Assembly (NCBI GenBank): GCA_012845835.1
Contig: JABAKD010000025.1
Span: 21,229,923 to 21,293,922 of the forward strand
DNA length: 64,000 nt
Origin: Undaria pinnatifida
Lineage: Eukaryota > Sar > Phaeophyceae > Laminariales > Alariaceae
Reading direction: 5' to 3'
Shown piece by piece: positions 46,433 through 58,323 of the stretch (positions within the stretch are counted from its first letter, which is position 1; each line of letters starts with the position of its first letter). A program made the translations under genes and the position numbers. Under the pieces are notes generated by a model, which worked only from the letters and a program-made list of their open reading frames with translations, searched no databases and was not told the DNA's origin.

Positions 46433-47170
46433 AAGCTGCCTCGAGCAACTATCGACACCAGTGAGTAAAGTGTCGAGGTAACTATTGACGTTTCATTTGT
46501 GCGATGGGTTGCGGGCACATCAAACCGTAGAGCATCCATCTTGTCAACTTTTGGTAGACCACCTCGATCATTCCCTGTAAGTGACCTCTGTACTCGTTTA
46601 TCTTCACTCTTTCCTTCATTTTCTACTCCGTCTAAGGATTACAGCGAAATTATCGCTGTAGAACGCTTTGGTCACAAAGTCGAGACAGTGTATATATATA
46701 TATAACGATTCTTTTTTTTCAGGGGACAGGGGTTTGGTCAGGAGTTCTTTTCGTCTCGACCTCAGTAAGGGATTTTCGAAACTGGAACTTCTCGGTCAAA
46801 TTGCTTCGTTCGATCTCCGTCTTCGGGGGACGGCCCCACCGCCCCTTGCCCTGCCTTATCCGTTCCGAACCTCGGCGTGAATGCCGATGGGGGCTGAGCG
46901 AGACAAGAGAGAGTTGCAAAAGTGTTTATATTTTGAGGAGGTAATCTCGAGCCTTCGGTTGTATCTCGACGTCTACAGCGTCTGCAGAGCGTGAAATTTC
47001 CAAAAACGGCATAATTCCAAACGGCAGTTGATAAAGTTTTGATTTTGCGGTAGTGTACTCTCGCGCGTTTGTTTTACGTGACGTCTGGAGAGGTTGAACG
47101 ATTAAAACACGGGAAAAGTTTTTTAAATGACATTTTAAGTGGCATAAATTGACATCATTTGCAAACTCCT
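46433..47170. other. no convincing gene; short TA run
   Basis: Contains a TATATATATATATA run at 46690-46703 and otherwise nothing recognised. Confidence 0.35.
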
Positions 47171-47174
47171 CTCC

Positions 47175-48740
47175 TAGACAACCTGATATAGGGTCAAAAT
47201 TGTTTTTTTGCGCGACGTACTATGCAAATATCTAGCCAAATTGCGGCCGCGTAAACAATTGCGAGGTTAGTTAAGCATTGACCCAATGGACGAATGTTTT
47301 TTGTACGACATATTATGCAAACAACTCGCCAAATTGCGACCGCGTAAATAATTGCGAGATCGTTAGGTAGGCTTTGGCCCAATAGGCGAATGTAACCGGC
47401 ATTTTCAGCCTCTTTTTTCGGGGTCGCATGAGCGACCAAAAGGTGATTAGGCTGGCAAGTATTCACAATTCAATTGTTGCCCTATGCAAGCGATCAGCAT
47501 GCCAAAAACCGCGAAACAAATTGCGAGCCTTTAGTTAGGTTTTGACCCAATAGGCGAATGAAATCGGGATTTTCAATCTTTTTTTTCGGGGTCGCGTAAG
47601 CGGCCAAGGGGTGATAATGCGGGCAAGAATTCCATGAAACAAAAATGAAAAGGAAAACAAACGATGATAGGAGTTGTGAAGAATGTGATGCAAGAAGATT
47701 ATAAAGGCTGCAAGACGAACAGCATACGCCCACAAGAACGCCTATTATACCTGTAGTAGATCGCTCGGAATCGTCCTTTTGAAATGCGTTTGGTACTGTT
47801 CAAGTGTTTTTCATTTTAATAAGCGTGTTTGGTCTGCACGTCAACCTGATATAGGCTCAACATAGCTATTTGCGTGACCTATTATGCAAATACCTAGCCA
47901 AATGGCGACAACCTATTATGCAAAATTTAAATAATAACTAACCTAATTACCGCCGCGTAAACAATTGCGAGGTCGTTGGTATGGCTTTAACCCAATAGGC
48001 GCATAAAATCGGCATTTTCAGCCTCTTTTCTTTCGGGGTCGCATAAGCGACCAAGAGATGATTATGCGGGCAAATAATTCGAACTGAATTGTTACCCTAT
48101 GCAAGCGAGTAGCATTCCGAAAAACGCGAAAAATAGTTGCGCACTTTTAGTTAGGTTTTGACCCAACAGGCGAATGAAATCGGGATTTTCAGCGTCTTTT
48201 TTCGGGGTCGCTTAAGCGACCAAGAGGTGATAATGCGGGCAAGAATTACATGAAATGAAAAAGAAAAGAAAAACAAACGATAGGAGTTGTCAATAATTAT
48301 CCATGATTAATCGACCATTACGCGAGTCAAATACGCACGGTTTTAGCCTCATTTCGGGCTTTTTCCCCACGGTTACTATGCCTCGAGCTGTGCCAGTCTT
48401 AGGTTCATTTATTGTTGCGTTTTGCTTTGAACACCTCACTTTCATTTGGAAGTGTGCTTACAACCGGGAGGGGCCGAATTCTGGATACAAAATACTCTAA
48501 TTCTTCCATTTATATCGCGTTTGATGCTGTTCTTGCTGTTCAAGTGTTTCTCACATCTTCATTTTGAGCGTGCTTGCTCGGCACGCCAACCTGATATAGG
48601 CTTGAAATCGCTTTTTTGTGCGACCTTTCATGCAAATAGCTGGTCGAATTGCGCTTGCATTGCAAACGTTTGTCGTATACGGGAGTATGCGAGAAAACCC
48701 GAGTCGGTCGAAATAATTGTAAGCTTATTGAGTCAAAGCC
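47175..48740 (+). repeat. long-period repeat block with GGTCGC..GCGACC palindromes
   Basis: CAACCTGATATAGG.TC followed by GCG.GAC.TA.TATGCAAAT and TAGCCAAATTGCG recurs at 47179, 47843 and 48587. Within the first two copies a second module, GAAATCGGGATTTTCAG...TTTTTTCGGGGTCGC.T.AGCG.CCAAG, occurs twice, giving four palindromes (about 47419, 47590, 48035, 48205). AATTGCGAG and GACCCAATAGGCGAATG are shared by all modules. The period is about 665-745 bp with an internal half-period near 170. Confidence 0.8.
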
Positions 48741-48756
48741 TACCAGTCAATCACGA

Positions 48757-49375
48757 ATGAGCCAATGGAGTCGGGGTCGACACGCCGTGCGGAGAGGTAT
48801 CGACCCGGGAGATCATCGTTATAGTTCCCGCGTTGTTGGAGCAGTAGAGATTCAGAGAATTTCTGAACCAGGGATGGGGCCCTATCTCTCCCGTGTGCGA
48901 CGGAACTGCCCCCCATTGGTTGGTGAGCCTCTATCATCCTCCTAGGGCGGGGCGGCGCTGTGGAGCTCAAACCAATCAGCGATTTTATCCGACAGAGTTG
49001 GGGTTTCCACACCGTGAGGACCGGTGACGACCCAAGAGAACTCGATTTTATTCCCCAGTTGTTTGTTTAACTATATAGATATATAGAATGACCTCTGGAC
49101 CGGAGATGGGACCCCATCGTCCCCGGGTGGAGCTGGGTCTATAATTTATGACCCCCAGCCAATCAGAGATCGGCCGGTCGGTGAGGTTAGGGATTATTTC
49201 CACACTGTGCGGGGAGGTATCAATTGATCCTGGTGATGTCCGTGTTCGTTCCAGGGTTGTCGGAATTATATATGTATGTGTGGATGGATTACGATCCTGG
49301 AATGGGGCCCTATCGTCCCCAGATGACGGCTACTTTTATGTACGATCTCCGGCCAATGAGCGACCAGCGATGAAG
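48757..49375 (+). repeat. about 200-bp tandem repeat, three units with CCAAT boundaries
   Basis: Units begin CCAAT(C/G)AG.GA.. or GAGCCAATGGAG. They contain CACACCGTG.GGAGGTATCGAC, then a GTTGT.GGA segment, then GGGATGGGGCCCTATCGTCCCC. Starts are at about 48760, 48975 and 49157. The last unit ends at another CCAAT near 49351. Confidence 0.75.
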
Positions 49376-50015
49376 TAAAACGGTCATACCAGGTAATACA
49401 TGTTTTTATTATTTTCGTCTAAACCTCGAGCCTGAAATTCTTATCTGCCAAATTCTCAATCCGGTGCTATCGCGTATTACTAATACTCCATCTACCAGAT
49501 AGCAACAAAATAGCAGCATTATAACAGCATTCGAGGAATTGAATGACGCAGGCAGCGACACTGTGTTTCACGCCTAGAATACCGTCTGCAAGTCTCTCCA
49601 CGATCAGACTGTACACACACAGACAGTCGGTCTGCGAGTCTCGGATCTAGATACTATCATGCATGGTGTAGCAGAGGCTGGCTCAGTGCGCGCCTCTCAG
49701 TGACTACGCAGAGAACATACAGCATACATGGACACCCCCTTGCTGGCCCCGGATGCTTGGTTGAGCCAAAACATCGAGAGACAGATTCGAAACGTCTCTT
49801 CGTGGCCAGGCTAGAGTCAGTCTGCGTGGGCTTGGATATATCCGAACGAAATATGATGCTAGCTCGGAATCGGATTCACACACGAAACGGCAGAAGTAGT
49901 CCACTGTTAGTCTATATCGATATCTTGGCATTGGTTTACATTCTACACGCGTTGGCTATGTGTTGTGTGGTAATCATTTTTACTCTCTATCGAATATTGA
50001 ATCGAACAAGCCGAA
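49376..50015. other. no recognisable feature
   Basis: Nothing recognised on either strand. Confidence 0.35.
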
Positions 50016-50018
50016 GTG

Positions 50019-50083
50019 CTGCCCTGCCCTGCCCTGCCCTGCCCTGCCCGGAGCATGGGTGCCGGCGATGCCGGCACCCATGC
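50019..50083. repeat. CCCTG microsatellite followed by a perfect palindrome
   Basis: Six tandem GCCCT units (50019-50050) are followed directly by GCATGGGTGCCGGC (50053-50066). A 3-base loop and the exact reverse complement (50070-50083) come next. Confidence 0.9.
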
Positions 50084-50129
50084 GGAGCCCTTGCAGTAAG
50101 GGTATGCTCAGTCTTTCCTTGCAAATTGC

Positions 50130-51380
50130 GCCATAGCGAGCTAGCTAGCTACAAGCGACACAGCGAACCACTTCGCCCTCAGCGCCAGCCTTTGCAGCTA
50201 CTTGCGGGTGTGTGCTAGCAGTGTGCGCCTTCTTCGCGCACCGGTAACAACAGGTTATGACCCTAGTCTCCAACGAACTGCTAGTGTAGGTTACTTCGGA
50301 TAGCCACAACGAGCTGGCATGATAGCAGTTTAATCGCCACCAGCGCCAGCATTTGCCCATTCTTGCCGAGGTGCACAGTCTTCTCGGATCCTAACAGGTT
50401 ACGAGCCTCGTCCTCAGCGAATTGTTAAAGCATGGTGTCTCGGAGAGTCACACCTAGCTAGCTCGGTAGCTTGGCCGCCACCAGCGCCAGAGTTTGTAAC
50501 TACCTCCAGGATGCGCAAGCTTCGCGCACGCGTTGCAGATCTATCCTTGTCCCCAGCATTTGCTTACTATGAGTGCAGGGTACACCGCAGAGCCACAGCG
50601 AGGTAGCCCGGTATCATAATCCAACCGCCACCAACTGACTCACAACTTGGTGACTATGTTGCATATCTAACAAGCGCCAGTCTTTCTTTGCAGCACATCG
50701 ATCCAGTTCGATCGTTTAACTCCTATCAGCCCCAGGATTGGTCATCTACTTTCGGGTGTTCGCAATCTTCGTCCACCCATAACAAGTTATGAGCCCCGTC
50801 TCCAGCGAAGCAATATTGTACCAAGTAAGTGCGGTTTGTCGCGAAGTCGCATCGAGATAGCTCGGTAGTCTAACCACCAGCGCGGACCTTGGTAGCTTCC
50901 TGACGGTGTTTGCCCTTTCGTACCTTCACAAGCGACTATGAGCCTTATCTCCAGTGAATTTGCTGTTCACTGTGCAGAGAACATCGGAGGCCGACAGTGA
51001 CGAGCTAGTTCCGCAATCTAACCGCAACCGGCGCTATATTTTAGTAGCTACCGGCGGATGGACGTTTCTTGTGCACCCACAACAGGTTACGAGTCTCGTC
51101 TACTAGCGCGGGACGTATCGGAGTCCGGGACATACCTTGTAGCTCCATAGTCCAACCACCGCCAGCGCCAGCCGTTACAGCGAATTGCGCGTGTTTGCAA
51201 GCTTCGCGCATTCATAACAGGTTATGAGCCTCGCCTCTTGCGAACAGCACGTTAGTTTAGGGTACATCGCAGGTCCACATCGAGCTACTAAAATAGCCCC
51301 GTAGCCTCATCGCCACCAGCGCCGGAATGTGCAGCTCCTCCTGTGGGTGCGCGCAATCTTCGCGCATCTATGACAGGGTA
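50130..51380 (+). repeat. satellite array, roughly 150-190-bp units, about 8 copies
   Basis: Each unit carries CGCCACCAGCGCCAGC, GCAGCTACTTGCGGGTGTGCGC, CTTCGCGCA, CATAACAGGTTATGAGCCTCG, CCAGCGAA and GTACATCGCAG..CCACA.CGAG. CAGCGCCAG-type anchors occur near 50180, 50341, 50480, 50670, 50877, 51026, 51163 and 51312. Unit length varies through indels. Confidence 0.85.
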
Positions 51381-52597
51381 TGGGCCTCGACTCAACAATT
51401 TTACGTACATCGAGAAGCGCCGTTTTAGAGGATGAAACTAGCTGAGAAGACGGAGACGCAGACTTTGCGATCTGCACTCAGGTCAGGTGGGCTTCCGCCG
51501 TTCACAAATCACTCGGTGACAGAGCGGGTACCAACTGAGTACGTATTGGTTATTTAGGTTTCGGCGTACAGTAGTAGGATGAAACGCGGATTCGGATTTT
51601 ACCGGTTCAGCGGAAATCATAAAAATGAGTCTGCGGTCTCCTCGTCCTCCATTCGTGGTCAAAAACGGGGAAAATAAAAAGCCCACACATACGCATAAAG
51701 ACAAGTCCTGTACACCTCACCACGGCCTGCACTGGTGAGGACGAAAAAAATATCAAGAGTTGTGATAATAATAAGCCGGGAACACCCTGCGGTCTTCCAT
51801 GAGTATCCCAGAGTATCCCAGGGAGGCAGTTCTCAACGTATACAACCGCCCCTTCCCACGCGAAAACCTTCATATCGTGCTGCCCTTAAAGCATTAATAG
51901 ATCCAAACCAGCAAAAGCAGAAACCAAACCAAATGTAAAATATCGAAACAAGGAGGTACGACGTACACCGCCGCATTCAAGCCCAGTCGATCGCCAACAA
52001 CAAAATGTAGCTGCGAGCCCTGCCCAAAAAAAAACTCGAGAACATAGATGCGTGGCCAATCTCGTACACTAGGTACAACGAGAGGAAGCGAAGAAATGCA
52101 AAAAACAAAAACGTCCTGTTCAAATGATTAAACAGAAGAAAGGCTTCAAACGGAAGGACTCGTGGAGCTCTAGGATTCCCTCCCCCCTTCCCCCCTACCC
52201 CCTGCTCAATGCATCCCGCTATCTACTAGAGCTCCATCCACGCTCCACCACTGCGAAAAATAATCGGACATCGGCCATTTTGATGCCAAACAACAAAGGT
52301 ATATGGAACAAGACAACACAATATAGTACCAACACAAACAAAACTGCCTCGTCGCAGACGCTTCGTTCGGCGCTCGAGCAAAAACTAAAGACGCGCGCGC
52401 AGCCTAGTCGCAGCACCTCATCACGAGGCTTTCTCAGAGAGTACATCGTGCAGAAAAACGGCGTGCTTGGTTAGTGTCGCAAAAGCAAAAAGGCCAAGGA
52501 GGGGGCACGGGAAAGAGGCGGCGGAGGGGGGAGGGGAGGAGTGGCGGTGTTGGAGATATTCATCTGACGTCCTACGCCCGAAGCAATCAACATGTCG
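51381..52597. other. no convincing gene; A/C-rich plus strand
   Basis: From about 51730 onward the plus strand is rich in A and C (many CAAAAAC/CCAAAC words). Short lysine/threonine-rich frames reflect this. No domain is seen. Confidence 0.3.
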
Positions 52598-52795
52598 TTA
52601 TTCGTTGTGCCACTGACTCTTGATCTGTTCTCCGGGCAGCTCAGCCGGAGAAGCAGCACTAGCAGCAGCAGAAGCAGTAGCCATTTTCTCGTGAACAAGG
52701 CCATCGAGCTCGCACACGACCTTCCTCCAGCGACGGCTGCCACATGCTCTGTTCGTCGAATTTCGGACCACATATACGCTGCCTAGCGAAACCAT
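52598..52795 (-). CDS. small alanine-rich frame (uncertain)
   Basis: From ATG 52795 the minus-strand frame reads MVSLGSVYVV, SRRWRKVVCELDGLVHEKM, then an Ala/Ser run from a GCT-type microsatellite, and ends GEQIKSQWHNE. It is 65 codons. It may be an exon of an unseen gene; a second minus-strand frame also overlaps it. No domain is recognised. Confidence 0.2.
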   Translation of the reverse strand: MVSLGSVYVVRNSTNRACGSRRWRKVVCELDGLVHEKMATASAAASAASPAELPGEQIKSQWHNE

Positions 52796-53573
52796 CGCAC
52801 GACCAAGACCTCGTCATCGTCGTCGCGGTGAGAACCGCGCGGATATTAGCATTATGTGCTCAACGCACGAGACCCACACGGCAGTGCTGCTTTGTCGGTG
52901 ACGCGGCACACATTATTGAGTCGCCTCGATTATGGAAGTCTCCAAATGCTCAAGATGCCCCGATCCTCCGACAACACCTCAACCGTCGGTATGTGTGTAG
53001 GACTAACTCTGCATACAAAACAAAATGAGTGAGAAGATCGCCCCCAAACTTCACGCCCACCCCTAATCCCCCCCCCCCCCCGGCTGCCTTTGCCACGCCA
53101 AAATAGACAAAAAGCCTGCTGCCCTTCTCTTTCACAGATCTTCCGGAACCGAGTGTCCCCTAGTCCCACCAGAGGCCGGCCGAAGTAAGGCGGGGAAATA
53201 CATGCGCATCACCGGCGCCCCGCCGATCTTCCCCCCAAATCGGGGGCTTCGGCCAACGCGGTGCCCCGGTGCAGCGAGGCCCATTGCTCCCGATGCCGGT
53301 GTCCACCCTTCATAATCCCCACACATTTTAGCTAGTTAGCTGCCCGGGGGAGCAAATGATGCTCCTGATAGCGCACTTAATCTAGTTGGCTTATCCCAAC
53401 AGACGACGTCGACAGCTTAATCTTCGTTGCTTCTTCGCCCTGAAGAGAAAAACACTCCTGAAGGCGAGCTCAATCTACAGGCCAATCTCAAAAACAGCTA
53501 TGGTTGACAGCTTATACTCCAACCACAGCGCCGTCCGCATCCGCCGGCCGGCCGGCCAGCCGCCCGCCGCCCG

Positions 53574-54573
53574 TCATCGCGTGCCAGGCGACCCGTCCAT
53601 TGCCTGGCCGCCACCGCTTCCGGCGCCGCTGCCTCCACCTGAACCGGACCTGCTGCTTCTGCCGCTTCCGCTTCTGCCACTGGCGCCGCCGCTCGCGTTG
53701 CCACTTGCGCTACCGCTACCGCTGCGGCCGCCGCTGCTGGCACTGCTGCTTCTGCCGCTGCTTCTGCCGCTGCTGCCGCCGCTCCCAGCGCTACCTGCGC
53801 CGCTGTTGCCGTTGTTTCTGCTCGAGCTTCCCGCGCGCGTTCGTCGAGGAGAGTGTGGCAACGAGGCGTTGTCTTCGGAAGACGCCGCCGCCTCTGCCGC
53901 AGCCGCTACTCCCTCACCCGACGGTTCGCTGCCACTACCACTGCTGCTGCTACCACTGCTGCCATCACCGCCGCCACCGTTGTTCTCTTCCGTCGGTAGC
54001 TCGAACCTGCACGTGGGGCACGTGTTGCGCTCCGCCACCCACGGTAGGATACTGCCGCGACAATATTTTTGGAGTCAGCGTCAATGGCAACGAACGGAGG
54101 CGGCAGGGCACGACGATAGCGGCGGGGATGGGGGTGGAGGGGGTCAGAGGTCTTGTGACCATGGGTTGCTCGCAATGTTGTGAACGAAACCAAAACCGAA
54201 ATACGACTCAACACGTACCCAAAACAACCCAACCCAAACTCAAATAGCTCGATCCAACCAAAACTCCAACACCGCACAACCAAACTTCAGCTCAATTCAA
54301 CTAAGTTGAAGCTATATCCAACTCAACCAGACCGCACGCAAAACACCCCGCTTAACTCCTAACCCAACAAGATAGATAGTACGTAAAAAAAATAAAATCA
54401 GCGTGCGTGCCTTTACGCGAGGGTTATGTCTCACCAATGCTCGTGGAAGGAGTGTTTGCAAGGGAGCTCTCGGGCCGTCTCTTCCGCCTCAAAGTCGTCC
54501 TTGCACACCGCGCACTCCTGCCCCTCCAAAGCGTTGCCCTTGGCATCGCCAACGTCAGGACAGCGGGGACGCA
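53574..54573 (-). CDS. RING-H2 zinc-finger E3 ubiquitin ligase (RNF126/RNF115-like), two visible exons
   Basis: The first visible exon (54573 or beyond, down to 54435) encodes [20 protein letters not shown] and then KHSFHEH, ending TG at a perfect donor GTGAGA. The second exon begins after ..GCGGCAG at 54051. It completes the Cys codon (TG|T) and continues [20 protein letters not shown], giving C-x2-C..C-x-H-x2-H-x2-C..C-x2-C, a canonical RING-H2. The ILPW..RN.CP.CR.ELPT pattern is that of RNF115/126-type ligases, which transfer ubiquitin from an E2 to substrates. After the finger comes a long Gly/Ser/Ala-rich disordered tail ending at a stop at 53574. The intron is 383 bp (54052-54434) and T/G-rich in the sense strand. 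The N-terminus is unresolved: the exon frame is open upstream to 54640, but a splice acceptor (CCAAG or GGGGCAG) is likely. A possible upstream exon lies at 54965-55135. It appears intact. Confidence 0.8.
54052..54434 (-). other. intron of the RING-H2 gene
   Basis: Donor CATTG/GTGAGACATAAC at 54435/54434 and acceptor GTCGCGGCAG/TATCC at 54052/54051. Splicing restores the sixth metal ligand (Cys) of the finger, which is strong internal evidence for the junction. Confidence 0.8.
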
Positions 54574-55195
54574 AAACAGGAAGCATAGGAAAAAACATTA
54601 AACGAAACAACGTCAAATAAACTTTGAAAAGACGCAACATGTTTGCCGTACGGGGTATATACTAACAGTAAGACCACGAGGAAAGAAAGAACAGCATGAA
54701 ATACATAACACAAAACGCATAATATGTATCCTAACAATAGCACAGAACCATGCAAAAAAAAAAAAACAGCTCCAAACCCCATCAAAACACAAACACGAGT
54801 ATATCCTGACTGTACTAGAATAACAGAAAAACAAGCAAACTATTTTTCAAAAAGCGAATTACGCGAATCACGTACAAAAGCAGGAAGCAAACGTTCAAAA
54901 AAAGCACAGCAGAACGGAGATCTCTATTGCAGAACAAAGCACTGTTATCGTATTCCAGCCGAGAAAACATGGAAGGGTGAGAGTTTAGTGACATCATCAA
55001 TGGCGACCAGCCAGCTAAAGCTTTGGGACTTTTTCTCTTGCTGTCCGACGCCGGAACAAAATTTAGCCTGTAGTCTCGCGAAGAGCTCAGCGATGCGCTC
55101 AGCTACCGACCGTCCAGCCGGAACATATTTATACAGTAAACTACAGGTATCCTTATACCAATGTGGACCGCGACGTAAGCACTGAGGGTGTATTG
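54574..55195 (-). other. possible upstream exon region of the RING-H2 gene
   Basis: The minus-strand frame at about 54960-55135 reads PAGRSVAERIAELFARLQAK and FSWLVAIDDVTKLSPF. It looks helical and coding-like and lies upstream on the same strand. I cannot place the splice junctions, so the link is inference. The rest is A/C-rich on the plus strand. Confidence 0.3.
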
Positions 55196-55460
55196 CTATT
55201 AAGATGTGCTTTAGTTGTGAGATCGAGGACTTCGTCGAAACTCATCGTTGCAAGCTGTGTGTGATACTCCGATTGCGCGCGTTACGGGTGTGTACGTTCT
55301 CATGGAGGGTGTAGGTCGGCGACTCCCCTTAGATTTAGCTAGCACCAGGGTCAACACGGTGATACAAAGCCGTTCGGTCTGTAATAATTCTGCGCACGGA
55401 AACTAAAACACCCTTGTTGAGGAAGACACCAGCTGACGGCTGTCGAATGCATGGACTGTT
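55196..55460 (+). repeat. dispersed repeat R1, copy 5
   Basis: TTGTGAGATCGAGGACTTCGTCGAAACTCATCGTTGCAAGCTGTGTGTGATACTCCGATTGCGCGCGTTACGGG..., then GTCGGCGACTCCCCTTAG..CAGGGTCAACA.GGTGAT and GGAAACTAAAACAC, align with 21.3 kb. The antisense start reads MSFDEVLDLTT before the frame diverges. Confidence 0.75.
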
Positions 55461-58012
55461 CATGTATGTTCAGAAAAATGTCGGGGGGGGGGGGTTACAA
55501 AGCACCTTTGATATCGCATAACGAATAGAAGCTACTGCACGAACGATGCGAGACCCAAAAATATCAAGGGGGGTCTGCAGCAGTAGTACCAGGTGTCATT
55601 TTATGTTAATATCATGGTGGCTTAACATTTCGTTACGATAACTAATGAATGGTACTAATGCACGCGTCTGCGTGTATGACACCAGGGTGGGGTGATTCCG
55701 TGCACGGGAACTGTTATTACTGTACAACCCGTTTTTCACGGGAACAGCACCCGAGGGCTGTGGAAGTCGTAAGATCTATAGATAATAACATGAAACTGTG
55801 TACTGGTATATGAACACCCGCACGATTCTTACACTTCCGCTGGAAAATACTCGCTCGCTTCACCTCCTTGAAAAAAAAAACCCACACTCCCAGCTGCCCC
55901 GCGCTTGTGCGAGGGTCTACGGCCATGAAATATATGAACACCCTCTCCGCGCTTTGTATTCCCTCCATCTAAACTCGTGTTTCACACCTTTTCAATCTTG
56001 ATTGTTGGAAGGTTCTCCACCACTTCTTTCGATGCCGGAGGAGGGCCGTGCTGAACAAGCCACGAGGAGTAGTCAGGCAAGGCAGGCAGGCAGGCAGGCA
56101 CGTACCGGAAACGAAAAAGACGAGGCACACGCACGACGGCGCAACGCCGGGGAAATTAGACACCGTTCAAGCAATAATGGGGCGGGAGCGACGGGTGGGG
56201 GGATGCGAAAGGAGCAAACATGCCAGTTGGCGTCTAGTTTTAGCTCGCCAAGGTCTCGTTGGACTTTTAACGTACTAGTTGATTTTTCGAGGGGAGTCCC
56301 TTGACGGCTGTTCGTCAAGGCGCAAGAGTGCCGTCAACCTTCAGCTTCGTGAGGAGGCCCCTAAACGCGCGGAAAAAAACGCGCCTTAAAGGGGAGGTGA
56401 ACGGAAGAAGAATTCAGGCTGTGTGAGATACCGGCAAGCTCACCGTATTTTCGTGCATGCCTCCCCGTATTTTCGCGCCTGTGGAAAATGGTGCGTAAAC
56501 AGCAGTGTAATACGTACCAGGTACTCACAATCGGAGCAAGAGGCACCCCCCCAGAAAGGTACTGTTGTTCTTCCGTATCAAAAACAAACGAGCACATGAA
56601 AGCCCGCGCGCAATCATTTCAGCAGCAGCAGCAATCCACGGAGAAGGCGAATGCCGCAATGGCGGCAGCTATCCACCACAAAGTGAAGAAAAAAAAACGA
56701 CAAAAACCCACAAACATGAAAAAAATACCGAAAAAACATGACACATCAACTCCATATAGATTTACCCCTAAGGCCGTTGTTAATGGAAGCCGACGTTTAG
56801 CGAAAAAAAAAAATCTGAGAATACCAGCCAAACTTTGCCAGGACGGTCGCCTACGAATGAAACCCATTTTTGAGAGTTTTTTTGGAACTTTCCAATTTTC
56901 TGGAAAAAAATGATCTCTGGCGGCGATCTTGGGCAACATCTGTCTGCGAGATTTTCAAGCAGATTTCGGATTAGACGCGGCGTGATTTCGCGTGCCCCAC
57001 ACCCTTCGGCCGACGAAATGAAAGATAGCGTCTCGAAATCTGAACATGGCGAGCTCGTTAGGGGCTCCTACACACCCTTGGTGTACAGTGCTCACATTAC
57101 AGCCGGTGTTGTGTGACGGGCGCCGACCAGGCTTCTGTTGAAAAAATATTCGGCGGCTGGTGCGCGGAAAAGCGAAGCACAGAAAACTCTCGATCGTCTC
57201 CCAACGGGCCACAAAAAATAGAAGTTCGAGCGGATTTGCCCGGAACTCCACAGAAAACAAGTAATCTCTCACGCCCGATGGCATGGGTTAAGATGAAATC
57301 TTCAGCGTGTCACCTACACCCATGTGATATTGTCCGGAATGAAGAGGCGCGATCGTGGGTTGTCTCTGTCTTGAGATCGAAGGCCAATCTTGATGGTGGA
57401 CAATGCTAATCGGCTGAAAGTTGACCAATTGGGCCGCTTGACAAAACAAGAGCCAGAAAAATATTACGTAATCGTTTGTGGCTCATAGCGACGGTACCAA
57501 AATCGTTTCAGCAAAATACTCAAAAACAAGTTTGGATTCTTGTAACTAAACCATCGCCATGCCATTAGCAACAGTCTTAGACTTGACGGCCCTCCTCAAG
57601 ACGTAAAGGGTGGCGACCCCCCCTCACGACGTGGGGGAAGACTGTCGGGTTCGTTTGGCCATCCCCGGGACCAGAGGACCTTGGGGGGTTCATCTCCTCC
57701 GCCATCACGGCATGCGGGACGAACGTGCGGGGGGCTAACAAACCAACCCGCTCTAAAAATGTCAACAGCGTTGCTCCTCTATTCAGCCGAAACGCCAACT
57801 GGGAAACGGTAGTCCCGCAGCAGGTAAATCTCTTTGTTACAAGATGTATGATGTGGAGACAGACCCAGGTGGGTAGTACGCGTAGCCGCACGCTCGAGGG
57901 TCAGCAACGAGGGAACACCTCAGAGTGCCCTCGAGGAGGCAGGATGGCCTTGAAGGATCATAGTGACAACGAGGCGGTACGATCTAGGGGATAGGGCCTC
58001 GTATCCACATTA
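55461..58012. other. no convincing gene
   Basis: Contains a G tract at 55482-55494 and a GGCAG microsatellite at 56078-56100. A 141-codon plus-strand Lys/Gln-rich frame (56488-56913) arises in A-rich sequence. A 98-codon plus-strand frame (57113-57409) also occurs. None carries a recognised domain. Confidence 0.35.
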
Positions 58013-58140
58013 TTATCATAATTATTATAATTATAATTATAATTACAATAATTATAATTATAATTCAAAAATTTAATTATTATTATTATGATTTTTATGA
58101 CGATTATAATTATTATCATTATCATTATCATTTTCATCAT
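58013..58140. repeat. TAAT/ATT-rich low-complexity tract
   Basis: Runs of ATTATAATTATAATTATAAT pass into ATTATCATTATC repeats. Confidence 0.85.
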
Positions 58141-58234
58141 CTGTTTTTTTTTTATTCATCCTTCGGCGGATGGGGAAAAATAAAGCTCAAGCTCACCACA
58201 CTTCCACGTATTTTCGTGCGCGTCGTGTGTCGAC

Positions 58235-58262
58235 TTAACTCAGTTGCTTATTATCATTATCA

Positions 58263-58322
<60 letters not shown>
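58235..58322. repeat. (ATT)n microsatellite with a unique 5' anchor, left of the DIRS element
   Basis: ACTCAGTTGCTTATTATCAT followed by TATCATCATT and (ATT)n. The same anchor precedes the microsatellite at 63476, to the right of the DIRS element. Confidence 0.85.

Positions 58323-58323
<1 letters not shown>

Noticed and set aside
50130-51380. CRISPR-like array
   Set aside because: Units are 150-190 bp, diverged, with no short identical repeats, regular spacers or cas genes, in a eukaryotic setting.
53386-54183. 265-codon plus-strand frame rich in Pro/Leu
   Set aside because: It is antisense to the RING-H2 exon and its Ser/Gly tail; the composition alone keeps it open.
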